From: Gracilariopsis chorda
Taxonomy: Eukaryota; Rhodophyta; Florideophyceae; Gracilariales; Gracilariaceae
DNA: 64,000 nucleotides
Assembly (NCBI GenBank): GCA_003194525.1
Contig: NBIV01000195.1
Span: 62,001 to 126,000 of the forward strand
Direction: 5' to 3'
A program made the translations under genes and the position numbers. A model generated the notes under the pieces. That model was not told where the DNA came from. It worked only from the letters and a program-made list of their open reading frames with translations, and ran no database searches. Shown piece after piece: positions 54,717-64,000 of the stretch (the stretch's first letter is position 1; every line of letters begins with the position of its first letter).

Positions 54717-55572
54717 TCAAAGAATAGTGGATACTAAGCGGTCAGCATGCTTCATGGGTTCTGGAAGGGTGTATTGCAAATACGTACATATTCGCTGTAT
54801 CGAAATTCGGAGCCGAAAAAAGACGGGGTGGTTGTAAAGAAAATGCGCTATTCTGCGGATGGGAGGCACTGTAAGTTCAAGCGATTGGTACTGAGCATGA
54901 TCATCAAACGCGGAAAGCATCCTGATCGTCGCAAAAAGAAGGACCAGCCCGAAGATATATAGCCGGTCGCTGCTTTCAAAAGTCGTGATGAAGAACAGAG
55001 ATCGCCCGGAAACCTTTGAGTCTGAAATATGGAAGAACACTTGACAACTGCCGTACAAGAATGGGGGTAGAAAATCCACAAGACCAAAGCGTTTGGAGTT
55101 CTTAAAAGAACCACCTATCCCAATGTCACACTTGCAGTGCGGATCGTCTTTGATAATTCCCTTCTCCGAACACCGTTCCATCATTGTGATGAAGTTGTTA
55201 AACCCAGTGGTGCTTCCATCAGAATATTGTTGCACGGATGAGCAAGTCCAATTCAAGAAGCCTTGCATTTGGTTGAGATAGTTTGCGATTATCCCGTCGA
55301 TGCCAAGATGCAGAACAGAAGAGCTTGTGAGTTTGTGGGCGATATTGTCCGGGTAGAGGAGAGAATCTTACGCTAGCGTAATTTCGGCCGTTTAGAAACG
55401 CTATGGGTGATTCGTAGACGATACAACAGCGGAGTTCTGCTCCGGAGAGAACACCACAGTCGTTGAAGCGTGCAGACTCGGCGCAAAGTGTATAACTTAT
55501 CAGAATGTGAGCGAACACGAGTGTTATGCCACGGGAATACATTGTGACGAAAACAGTGGACTCGTACTCCAA
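54717..55572 (-). pseudogene. Possible receptor-like gene remnant (signal peptide, periplasmic-binding-like lobe, membrane helix)
   Basis: The 5' part (55219-55572) starts with a signal-peptide-like SRGITLVFAHILISYTLCAE and a short VYESPIAFLNG. After a frameshift near 55375 the coding trace runs LHLGIDGIIANYLNQM, then the open part (54717-55268): KCDIGIGGSFKNSKRFGLVD, FLPPFLYGSC, and a membrane helix LYIFGLVLLFATIRML. The order resembles the first lobe and first helix of ionotropic-glutamate-receptor-like proteins, in which CDIGxGG...R...VDFxPP is the ligand-lobe signature. The pore and second lobe are missing. This is a pattern judgement, not a confirmed family. Confidence 0.35.
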
Positions 55573-55885
55573 GACTGAGCAAAGCGTTAGCCGGGTGGAA
55601 ATCGGGATGAGACGAAGTATTTTGGGAACTGGCCCATGCTAATCTGTACTTACTGGCGCACAGAAGGGGAGGGGAGGCTCATAGGGCTGGCGCATGTTCA
55701 ACGCTCCAACTGGACGGCACCATTCTGTTTGAAGATGTGAATATGTTTCGCATTGAATGGCATCCCGGTACTTGGGGAGAGATATATGTGGTGCAACCTT
55801 GGTTATCACCATTACGACTGCAGATAATGGACAGAAAGATGAAGACACCCTGTGATACAGAGTGTCCACTTTCTGGCTGGCAACC

Positions 55886-56373
55886 AAGCACTTAATGTTA
55901 CAAAAGAGCTGTCCCTATTCTTGAGCAGGACGGGCTGGAATGCAAACTTGGCTTGGACCATGTGAGAGATGCACTCCTCACATCATCCTCGTCAGATGGT
56001 GAGGAGAGTTTAGATACAACGGACCATCTCACCATCCTTGGATATCGTGGAAAAGCGTCTTGCCTTCTCACCATCCCCAAAGATGGTGGGATGTTTGCTT
56101 ACAATGCCGCATTGATGCGCGCATCTTAGGATAGTTGTAGTGGAGAACAACGAGTAGCGTCTTTCTCCACCGTTATAAAAGGAAGGGAACAGAGCTCGGC
56201 CCTTGCCTCTCGTCTGTTCCCAAACTCACCTTTCTACATCAACTTGTCTATACTAAGCAAAACTACTACAGTTTTTTCGATACTAGCCGTACCTACCGCT
56301 GTATCCTGTTTTCCAATAATCGAGTTTCATCGACATTCCGGACGTAATCGGAAGCTCGATATCTTGAATTAAA
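55886..56373 (+). promoter_or_regulatory. Promoter region of the zinc-finger reading frame (possible LTR)
   Basis: It contains several direct and inverted copies of GATGGTGAG/CTCACCATC (55996-56085). A TATA box TATAAAA lies at 56174-56180, followed by a pyrimidine-rich region, an arrangement seen in LTRs. I cannot prove an LTR because no second copy is in the window. A donor-like GTAAGT at 56372 and a TTTCTAG acceptor-like site ending at 56496 suggest a leader intron of about 125 bp. Confidence 0.4.
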
Positions 56374-56504
56374 GTAAGTTCAAATAAGCTCTCTGCAAAT
56401 TTGAAAAATTCTGTTTATTGTAATACGGCGTTGTTAAGCCAAGGCGAAGAACCTATAAGATGTGATTAATAATTTATACGATTTTTCTATTTCTAGTTTG
56501 CACA

Positions 56505-56844
56505 GTGGCTAGTTTCTATTCTAACGCTATTGTCCCTCGTAACCAATTAGTACATACCGTTGAAGTAGTCACCAACTTTCAAAATATTACAGTGGAAGAA
56601 CCCGGCACTCCTACACACCAGCACTGCAGTTCATTGCTGGATACCCGACCGCCGCCTCAACTGTTGGCACCGGCCAACAATCAACCATTAACCAATCAAA
56701 ACACATCAACGCGTAGAACCGTGCTCGAGCAACTGGCCAACAGTAACGTCGACAGCGAGCATTACACCCCGCCCCGCCGCCATCCAACCATAATCGATTT
56801 GGAAGGCGAAGAAGTCCCCGTGCCCCTTGTGTCACGTGTCAAAC
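56505..56844 (+). pseudogene. Zinc-finger reading frame, 5' part (split by copia-2)
   Basis: The frame is open from about 56466 and reads VVTNFQNITVEEPGTPTH and LDLEGEEVPVP-like sequence (IIDLEGEEVPVPLVSRVK) up to the copia-2 insertion. If the copia and one target duplication are removed, the frame joins 61387 exactly in phase. There is no ATG at the start of the open part (the first codon counted here is GTG), so translation may begin in a spliced leader exon. Low-complexity, polar, no domain. Confidence 0.6.
56840..56844. repeat. Left target-site duplication (CAAAC) of copia-2
   Basis: CAAAC precedes the left LTR and recurs at 61382-61386 after the right LTR. The exact match fixes both LTR boundaries. 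Confidence 0.9.
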
Positions 56845-57057
56845 TCTTGCAAGTCGAACAATGAGCTTAACTAACTCTTTACTCATGGGGCACCAGACTT
56901 ATTCTTATATAGACGTCGATGTACTTTGGGCTTACAGAGAATATCTAGTAGATATTATTACTTTATGGAACAATTCAATATGACTCTTAATCTGTAAACC
57001 TGTAAACAGAATGTGTAGAATGTAGACACTAACGGAAGCAATTCAATACCTATGTCA
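56845..57057 (-). repeat. Copia-2 3' LTR (213 bp)
   Basis: It matches 61169-61381 with about 14 substitutions and no gaps. A purine tract (GGGTGGAAG on minus) lies just inside the element. Confidence 0.92.
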
Positions 57058-57069
57058 CTTCCACCCATT

Positions 57070-60000
57070 CTATACAGTCTCATCAACATCAAGTACCATG
57101 TTATGGCAAATTTTCTTGTGACTCACGGCGTTGAGCGGCTTTGTGTGCACATCCGCAGCATTGGATGTCGTCTCAACCTACTCCAAGACAACATCACCAC
57201 GTTCTACATGATCCCGAAGAAAATGAAAAAGTACATATATATTCTTCGTGCGCTCACTGCATACTGTGTTACTGCTCAGACGAATTGGGCCCTGCTTGTT
57301 ACAACAAATCACCATTTCCTTTCCCTTCCAAAAACTAAATTCTTTCATGATCGATCCTAACCAAAAAGATTCTCGAACCGCATAAGAAAGTGGTGCATAC
57401 TCGGCTTCAACGGTACACTGTGCTACAAGAGGTTGCTTTTTGAACCTCCAGCTCACAGCTGCGCCAGAATTAATGAAAACAAAACCACCTATAGACTTGC
57501 GATCAACTGTATCGCCTGCAAAATCAGAATCTGAGAACCCCAACATCTTGCTCCTCTGCTTTGAAAACACCAATCCGACATTCTGCTTTCCTTTCCAATA
57601 CCTGAAGACTCGCTTCGCTGCCTTCCGATGCTCTTGACTGAACCTGTACATAAAGCGGCTCAAGTAACTTACAGCAAACGAAATGTCCGGTCTGGAGGTA
57701 CTCGAGAGGTATATCAGTTCACCAACAAGTTTTCTGAATGGGTGGCAGTTCTCCTCCTCAGATGTGCTTGAGATCAGAGAACAGGGAAGCACAATGGAAG
57801 TTCTAATGACTGCACAAGATCCCATGTCAAATTGGTGCAACAGACGACTGATCATGCCTGCGTTGTGAAATTTCAGTGTACCACTCTCGCTTTGGACCAC
57901 TGTAATCCCGAGGAACTTGGCCTCATCGGTCTCTACTCGAAGATCAACATGATTCTCCAAGAAAGAAACCACCCTCTGCAGCTCTTCTGATCTTTGACAG
58001 GAAACCAGCACATCATCAACAGAAAAGGCCAATACCAACAAGTAGGACTCGTTACGTATGAAGTAGAGTGCTGGATCTTCCTGAGAGCACGTAAAGCCAA
58101 ATTGAAGCAAGATGGGATGAATAAAGTTATGAAAAGCTCTTAATGCCTGCTTCAAACCATAAATAGCACGCTTGAGTCTGTACACATTCTTGTTTCACTC
58201 TTGCACTTTAAAACCAGGGAACTGATGCATGTATACCTGTTCTTCAAGCTGTCCATACAGAAATGCGGCTTTGATATCCAAGCGAATGAATTCCATTTGT
58301 GGTCATCAATGTTGGATAAAACTAGTCGCATAGTAGCATACTTGACAACGGGGGAAAAGATCTCATAATAGCCAGTCCCGAGTCATTGCATGAAGCCTTT
58401 TGCAACAATTCGCGCTCTATGCCTCGTGAAAACTCCACTCCAGTTATGCTTACGATCAAACACCCACCGGCACTCAATTGGTACAACATTGGGAGGGAAC
58501 TTAACCAGTTCAAAAACATCTCTACTCGTCAGATTGTTCACTTTAATTTTCATTGCTGCCCTCCATTCCTTCCGCTCAGAAGAGTTCATCGCCTGTTCAA
58601 AGGTTTGTGGCAAGTTATCTTCAGTCACTTCTAACATGCAATTCGCCATAAACGTCTCGAGCGAATACCGCTATGGAGCGGAACGCTGGCGAGCGGACCG
58701 TCTCAGAGGTTGGGCATCGGTAGCATCAGGTGCTAGCAGCGGGTCTTCATTTGCTTCAACAGCATCAACACCTTCATAGAAGTCTCCTGCAGCCACAGAT
58801 TCTTCCATGTCGGGCTCTTCCATTCCAGATTCTAGATCATCGAAGAGGTTTTCCACGCTGAAATGTTCCACAACTTCTTCCTTTCCATTCCCAGTCTTCC
58901 AGCCAAAGCACCATTCATCAAGCTTCACATCACGAGATATTGCAAAGCTTCTCGACTTGGGGTAGAAGATTTTGTAAGAATTACATCTCTCAAAGCCGAC
59001 TAGGTGAGAACTTTCCACTTCTTCGCTTCTTAGGAATGTGAACGTATGAATTACATCCAAATATCCTGACATGGGACATATTTGGCTTTCTTTCCCACAC
59101 AGCTTCAAAAGGAGTCTTTCTAGTCGTAACAACGCTGGAATACATTCGGTTCCTCAAGAGATTAGCAGTGGTGACAGCCTCTGCCCACTATTTTTCGTAA
59201 CGAGCTTCGGGTATGTTGTGAAGCATTGCTCTGGCGGAGTTGTTCAAAGTCTTGTTCAATCTTTCCGCCTTACCGTCCGATTCAGGGCTGTATGGCGGAG
59301 CAGGTTCAGAGAGTGTTCCCCTATGCTTAAGCCAGTTCTGCATATCTTGATACATGCATTCCTTCGCGTTGTCAATATGAAATGCTCTGAAAGGCTTCTG
59401 GGCTGTGGCTTCAAACTCTACAATCATTTCCTTAACAGCGTGCGGAAATTCTGACCGAAGACTCAAGAATCGAACAAGAGAGTATTCAGTAAACTCATCG
59501 TACAGTGTAACGTAATAATTTGCTCCACTGAAGGATGTGCACTTCACTGGACCTACGACGTCTGTGTGAACGAGTTCACCAGGTGTATGGCATCGGTCAC
59601 GAGTCACTGTTGGTCTTACATCATGAATTGACTTTGACACTCGACATGACTCACAGGAATTCCAGTCAGAGACACTTGTAAAGCCAACTCCATTAACCAG
59701 GGGAACAGTTGCTCTCAAATTGGATGCACAAATATGACCAAGAGGACTGTGCCATCGTATCGACTTCTCATTCTCGGATGCCGCAACCAGCGCTTTTGTT
59801 GTATATGATTCAGAACTAGGACACCGAATCTCTTCATAAATTCCATTCCTACGCCTTCCAATAGCTACAAGAACAATCTCCTTAGTCTTCGGATCGCACA
59901 CCTTACAAAGTCTCTGCCCTCCTTCATCTAACTGGAACAGAACGCTGTACCCTTTCCTCTGTAGGGCACTGACTGACAGTAGGTTACATCTGAGCTTCGG

Positions 60001-61001
60001 CACTAACTGTACGTCCGTGAGATTCAGACATATCTCCTTGCAAGACACAATTGCAATGCACGGCACAATGCCCTTTCCAGTGACATCAAGTTTCGTTTCA
60101 TCACCGATTTCAACATGCGTTTTCAAACACTGCACGGTACCCGAGTCAAAAGCAGATGAATCATTACACATGTGCTTTGTAGCACCAGAGTCCAGAAATC
60201 ACTTCCTTGAGGATCCCGGAATACCAGCAACAAGAGCTCGAACTACATGTGATTCAACTCCAGAATCGCTAACGTCCTTCTCAAGCCCAGTAACATTTGT
60301 CATGTTCTTGGGAAGATAATTTGGGCTCGCTGGATAGTCACAGCAGTCAGCCTGCTTATGGTTTGGTCGACAACAGTAGTGGCACTTGAACTTCTTCCTT
60401 CTTGATGCATTACCTCTGACATTCAGCGCTATCGCACTGTCCTTATCGACCACGTCCCGCTAAAGAGAAGCTTTCTTCGAAATAAAAGAGGGGGTGCATC
60501 TGGTAGAGTCTTTCCCATGCTGCGGATTACTTCAGCAGTGACCTGAAACTCCTCCCGAAGTCCTCAAAGTAATGCCATTAGTTTCCCTGCATCGTCAAGA
60601 GAATAGTCAATGCCAACTAGGGTGGATTCTAGCTCCGCCAAACGAGCACTATACTGCAGTACTGACTCATCATAATCCATCTTCATGCTCTGATACCTGT
60701 CAAATAGAGCGTCACGACTAGCATGACTGACACTCTGGTACTGCTCTCTGAGGGCTTTCCAAACGTGACAGGGCTCAGTTATCTCTAAGAACCTTGCTAC
60801 ACAAGAATCATGCACCAAAAGAAGGATTGTAGATAAGGCAGTGTCTCTGCGACGAGCATACTTGTCATAGCCGTTATCTTGCGGTTCCAGTTCAGTCCGG
60901 GTGCCGTTCACGATAGCCCACAAACCTTTGCTCTTCAAAACGATTTCCAGCTTCTTCGACCACATGAAATAATTCGAAGACGTTAACAGAGGCAAGCACA
61001 C
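57070..61001 (-). pseudogene. Copia-2 Gag-Pol remnants
   Basis: From right to left: a UBN2-type Gag (60564-61001; SSNYFMWSKKLEIVLKSKG and ALREQYQSVSHASRDALF), a CCHC zinc knuckle CHYCCRPNHKQADC (60199-60453), protease and integrase (59188-60171; FDSGTVQCLKTHVE, HTDVVGPVKCTS, FHIDNAKECMYQ, SDGKAERLNKTL), a linker (58671-59132), the start of RT (58383-58649, IECRWVFDRKHNWSG), the rest of RT and RNase H (57178-58185; AFSVDDVLVS where YVDD is usual, FSDSDFAGDTVDRKS, TVEAEYAPLSYA) and the end AADVHTKPLNA. Stops split the frame at several places, for example after GFMQ and near 57178. Unlike copia-1 this Gag has a standard knuckle. Confidence 0.9.
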
Positions 61002-61168
61002 CTTCTGAAGATCAATCCCAGCAGACGGCTCGGGATCACCAAAAGAAAGTCATGACGAATGAAAAGTTGATTCACACCAATGACAACGAGTGAAGCATAG
61101 AATTGGACAAAGAATAGTTTCAACAACAGAAGCTCAGAGATAGTTGTAGTAGGTCTGGGCCCATAACC

Positions 61169-61381
61169 TCTTACAAGTCGAACGATGAGCTTAACTAACT
61201 CCCTACTCATGGGGCACCAGACTTATTCTTATATAGACGTAGATGTACTATGGGCTTACAGAGAATATCTAGTAGATATTATTACTTCATGGAACAATTC
61301 AATATGATTCGTAATCTGTAAACCTGTAAAAAGAATGTGTAGAATGTGGACAGTAACGTAAGCATTTCAATACCTATGTCA
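61169..61381 (-). repeat. Copia-2 5' LTR (213 bp)
   Basis: Partner of 56845-57057. The primer-binding site is directly adjacent at 61155-61168 and the CAAAC target duplication follows at 61382-61386. Confidence 0.92.
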
Positions 61382-61386
61382 CAAAC

Positions 61387-61706
61387 CGCCAGCTAAATTG
61401 AGACCCGCCATACAAAAACTGCGTATCAAAAAGGGTAAGCTATACCGCGACAATTGTCAACCGAAAACGCATACACGTAACATCGTGCTTGTAAAACGAT
61501 ATTGCAAATTGTGCGATATTCAGTGCAATTCTGCGAAAACTTTTTTTGACCACAAGCAGTCACGCGGTCACAAGACCCTTTTACAAAACAGGCGTGATCC
61601 TCCGTTCTGCAAGAGTTGTGACCGTCACTTTGAGTCACACCACCACCTCAACCACCACATTAACGGCAAGGATCACGATAAAGTGCTTTACCGTAAAATT
61701 AAATAG
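61387..61706 (+). pseudogene. Zinc-finger reading frame, 3' part: two C2H2 fingers
   Basis: This continues the frame interrupted at 56844. It holds two zinc fingers of the form C-x2-C-x12-H-x5-H: CKLCDIQCNSAKTFFDH...H and CKSCDRHFESHHHLNHH...H, the spacing of U1/matrin-type fingers that often bind RNA. The lysine-rich start (KLRIKKGKLYRDN) fits nucleic-acid binding. The undisturbed protein would be about 220 residues. It may be a host gene or the first reading frame of the retroelement whose Gag follows at 61888; 180 bp of non-coding DNA separates them. Confidence 0.65.
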
Positions 61707-61887
61707 AAAAATCTTCATTTGCTTTTACACTCTACTGTAAAACATATTCGTATAGTATAATAAAGTGGTTTAGTTTGAAAACAATAATACTGTAAGTAAT
61801 AGGTAAGAAACGTAGTGTTATTGCTAGTTATTACAAATTGAATCCACTTAATGGAAACTTTACGAGGAACATAAGGTATGCTAACCC

Positions 61888-62827
61888 ACAGCAATGACAG
61901 TTCATTGAGTTTCTTAAGAACATCCAAGAAAACAATGCCGACGCCACACCCGCTCAGATAATCGATCTTCTAAGGAACGAATACCTGCCAGACAAATTAC
62001 TTACTTATTCTATTTTGATTAATTGCTTGTTAATGCGTAAATTCGCAAAGTTTCTAGAAGATCGAGGAATAATTCTTGTAGAACATAAAAGTACTAATCT
62101 CTTGAAAAGAATAGCCAAAACGATTTATGAACATTCAAACTTTGACGATGCTTTTGCTGCAATAGATTTATTTGAGCAAACACCCCCCACTGCCCCAAAC
62201 ACCCGCAACCAGCCATCTGAGAACACCGAAACTCAAGGGAACGCCGAAGCTGAGCCAATGCGCGAACTCTCTCCACCCAAGCGTGCGATTGAGCAAAACT
62301 GCCAACGTCAGCCCTGGCGCTCTTCAATAGCCAACAATGAACAACAAGCGAACTTCGGAGACAACCGGGACACGTTATCTCATTATATCGCATCCCGTTA
62401 TAAAGACGAATTGTCCAAATTCTCAGGAGCCCTTGGCGAATGTTGGGAAGAATTTCTGAGCGAATATAAGTATGCCGCTTTAGATTACAATCTATCCAAC
62501 CACCAAAGACTTCAATACTTACACCATACTTTGCATGGAAACGCAAAATAGTTTTATGTACAAAACGTTGATGGCAGAGTGCGAAGCTTCAGGGAAGCTT
62601 CGGCAGTCATGAAAAAGGAATATAATTCTCTCTCCCGTCAAAACCGCATTGCTGCTTATCGACGAAACCTACGAATCCAAAAAGTTGTTTCAAAGAGCTC
62701 TTCATCAAGCGACGCTTTGGAGAAACGCCACGAAGAAATTTCGAAGTTGTCCCCACAAGGCCCTATGCACTGCCGATCGAGGCGCAACAGAATCAAAATG
62801 TTGCAGAATACCGTTATTAGTCGTTCC
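61888..62827 (+). pseudogene. Retroelement Gag (copia-like family of the window ends)
   Basis: The coding trace starts near EFLKNIQENNADATPAQIID and continues through FAKFLEDRGIILVEHKS, a hydrophilic middle, then FSGALGECWEEFLSEYKYAA and LSNHQRLQYLHHTLHGNAK. A single TAG at 62549-62551 interrupts it; the same frame goes on with SFREASAVMKKEYNSLSRQN and a charged helix to 62827. The pattern (cxxFxGxxGExWxEFLxxY, later MxxEYNSxxRQ) is that of Gag proteins of copia-like elements found in oomycetes and fungi. It is nearly intact. Confidence 0.65.
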
Positions 62828-63081
62828 TAGGCCCGAGACGCCTGCAGCAGAGCCAATGCTGGACTGATTAGCTATCATGAACTCTATGGACAGTTGGAAG
62901 CCGCAATTCAACTGGACCAAGAAGAGAAAATTGGTCGCATGAGAGATCAGAAGAGTCCTCAGTTAGTCTCTCTCTCCACCGACGATTTCCAGAACCCTGG
63001 CACGAGTGAGACTTTTTTGCTGGCCAATATCGATACGCACGCCCTCCGAATTCCACAAACAGGGCAACATTTCGTCAATCG

Positions 63082-63189
63082 AATAATAAACGGAACGTTA
63101 ACTGTTGGAACTGTGGTAAATATGGACATGTAATAGCTGAATGCCTGCAACGCAAGGACCTCACCAACAACGCTGCCAATCGTGTGTAA
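63082..63189 (+). pseudogene. Gag zinc knuckle of the same element
   Basis: A frame different from that of the main Gag reads NVNCWNCGKYGHVIAEC, a canonical C-x2-C-x4-H-x4-C nucleocapsid knuckle, followed by LQRKDLTNNAANRV and a stop. Its offset from the Gag frame means a frameshift lies between 62827 and 63082. The knuckle binds element RNA in intact relatives. Confidence 0.75.
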
Positions 63190-63206
63190 GGTTTGCAAAT
63201 AAATGG

Positions 63207-63453
63207 CTAGAAAGATCAGAATAAGGCTTTAAAACGTGTTCTACACGAAATTTGTCAATATCTCGAAGATTTCGGTGACACTGATGAGTTTGAAAGCGCG
63301 GAAACTTTTTTCGCTTGCGATGCTGATTTTGACACCAATAAGCACGACACAGAGCCGTACCCTTCCGAACAATTCTTTGTGTCGAATCGTGAAACGCAAA
63401 GTAACGACCCATCTCTTTGGAATTGCCATGAGGAGTTTAAATGGGAGTACTAA
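63207..63453 (+). pseudogene. Gag-Pol linker of the same element
   Basis: An open acidic stretch (KALKRVLHEICQYLEDFGDT, SAETFFACDADFDTNKHD) ends WNCHEEFKWEY at the TAA of 63451-63453. It lies between the knuckle and the protease. Acidic linkers of this type precede the protease in related elements. Confidence 0.5.
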
Positions 63454-64000
63454 TGAATTCTGCCGTAGTGCTCCTCCAAAGCATCAGAACAAGAAAGGAC
63501 CAGACAAGTCCTCCACTGGCTCACCCAGAATCATTCGTTTTTGTACACGTAAGGAAGCTCGCTACAGTTCACAAACACCTGGTTGGAACTTTGTTGACAT
63601 TCACAACGTGAAGACAAGCTCATTCGACAAACCACCACGCGAATTTCTAGGCGCGTGTCTGGACTCTGGCGTACAACAATCCGTAGTGGGGAAACAACAA
63701 GCACAAGCGGACTGCAAAGTTGTAAGCATTCCATGTAAGCTGAAACATTCCATAAAAGTTGTGAAATTTGGAGATGGGGTATACTTCAGCCGTGGAACCA
63801 TGCAAGTACGCACTCCCATCCCTGAAAAAGCTTTCCTTGCATTAGAGATTGACGTCGTTGACCCCTTTGTACCCCTTCTTATTGGACTCGATATTTTGGA
63901 CCTACAAGTTCTTGTACCTGACAACGTGGACAACATTTTACTCAGCAAAACGTTCAATCGGTCGATACCAATCACGCGTAAACTCGGTCATATGTACTTA
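63454..64000 (+). CDS. Retroviral-type aspartic protease and start of pol (runs off window)
   Basis: The frame is open to the window edge. The protease active site is ACLDSGVQQSVVGKQQAQ (D-S-G; near 63655), followed by FGDGVYFSRGTMQVRTPIP and the C-terminal hydrophobic VVDPFVPLLIGLDILDLQVL with its conserved G-x-D/N motif. The last codons (NRSIPITRKLGHMYL) align with 1475-1526 at the left window edge and lead into the GAG-pre-integrase domain seen there. The upstream limit of the frame is unclear because the join with the Gag-side frame needs a frameshift or stop suppression near 63453. Confidence 0.7.

Larger units (their letters stand above)
56845..61381 (-). mobile_element. Copia-2: older Ty1/copia element, inserted in the zinc-finger frame
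   Basis: 4,537 bp on the minus strand with 213-bp LTRs and a CAAAC target duplication. The LTRs differ at about 14 positions by eye, so it is older than copia-1. CTGGGCCCATAACC at 61155-61168 abuts the right (5') LTR and matches the initiator tRNA-Met anticodon arm, the same half-tRNA primer site as copia-1. The polyprotein contains stops. The minus-strand LTR starts TG but ends AAGA rather than CA. Confidence 0.93.

Overview
This is eukaryotic nuclear DNA from a genome that is poor in introns and rich in transposons. The host gene at 5.5-11.4 kb has four short GT-AG introns, each with a CTAAC-type branch point. The rest of the window is mostly LTR retrotransposons, Helitrons and DDE transposons in different states of decay. 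The mix of intron-poor host genes, bestrophin-type channels, copia elements and DDE/SANT-like transposons suits an alga, and a red alga is my best guess. An oomycete or another alga cannot be excluded from sequence alone.

Layout. At 1.4-2.8 kb lies a broken copia-like integrase; the same family reappears at the right window edge. At 5.55-11.40 kb is the outstanding gene: five exons encoding 1,821 residues that carry five complete bestrophin-like units in tandem. Known bestrophins are homopentamers of single-unit chains, so this protein could form a whole channel from one polypeptide. At 12.85-17.64 kb sits an intact, very young Ty1/copia element with identical short LTRs apart from one 48-bp insertion, a perfect 5-bp target duplication and one 1,486-codon reading frame. 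At 18.40-19.93 and 21.33-22.78 kb are two intact, single-exon paralogues of a membrane protein family I do not recognise. A Ty3/gypsy carcass with two 368-bp LTRs fills 23.0-27.6 kb.

From 29 to 48 kb the window is a transposon graveyard. Helitron A (29.2-35.3 kb) keeps a Rep-type HUH motif but has lost the helicase core. Helitron B (40.2-44.8 kb) keeps the helicase core but has lost Rep. Fragment C (46.1-47.8 kb) lies in the opposite orientation. Between A and B are a SANT-like pseudogene, a DDE transposon with terminal inverted repeats, and a second DDE transposase relic. All three Helitron copies carry the same small divergently oriented reading frame near their 5' end.

From 47.8 to 51.8 kb is a decayed SWR1/SRCAP-type chromatin remodeller, followed by another decayed reading frame, an array of 21-bp repeats that looks like a fourth Helitron protein start, and a possible receptor-like pseudogene. 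From 56.2 kb to the end a TATA box leads into a two-zinc-finger reading frame that was split exactly by a second copia element (56.85-61.38 kb). Beyond it lie the Gag, zinc knuckle and protease of the retroelement family seen at the left edge.

The clearly intact host coding content is therefore three membrane proteins: one five-unit bestrophin and two orphan paralogues. Their proximity is suggestive, but nothing in the sequence proves they work together.
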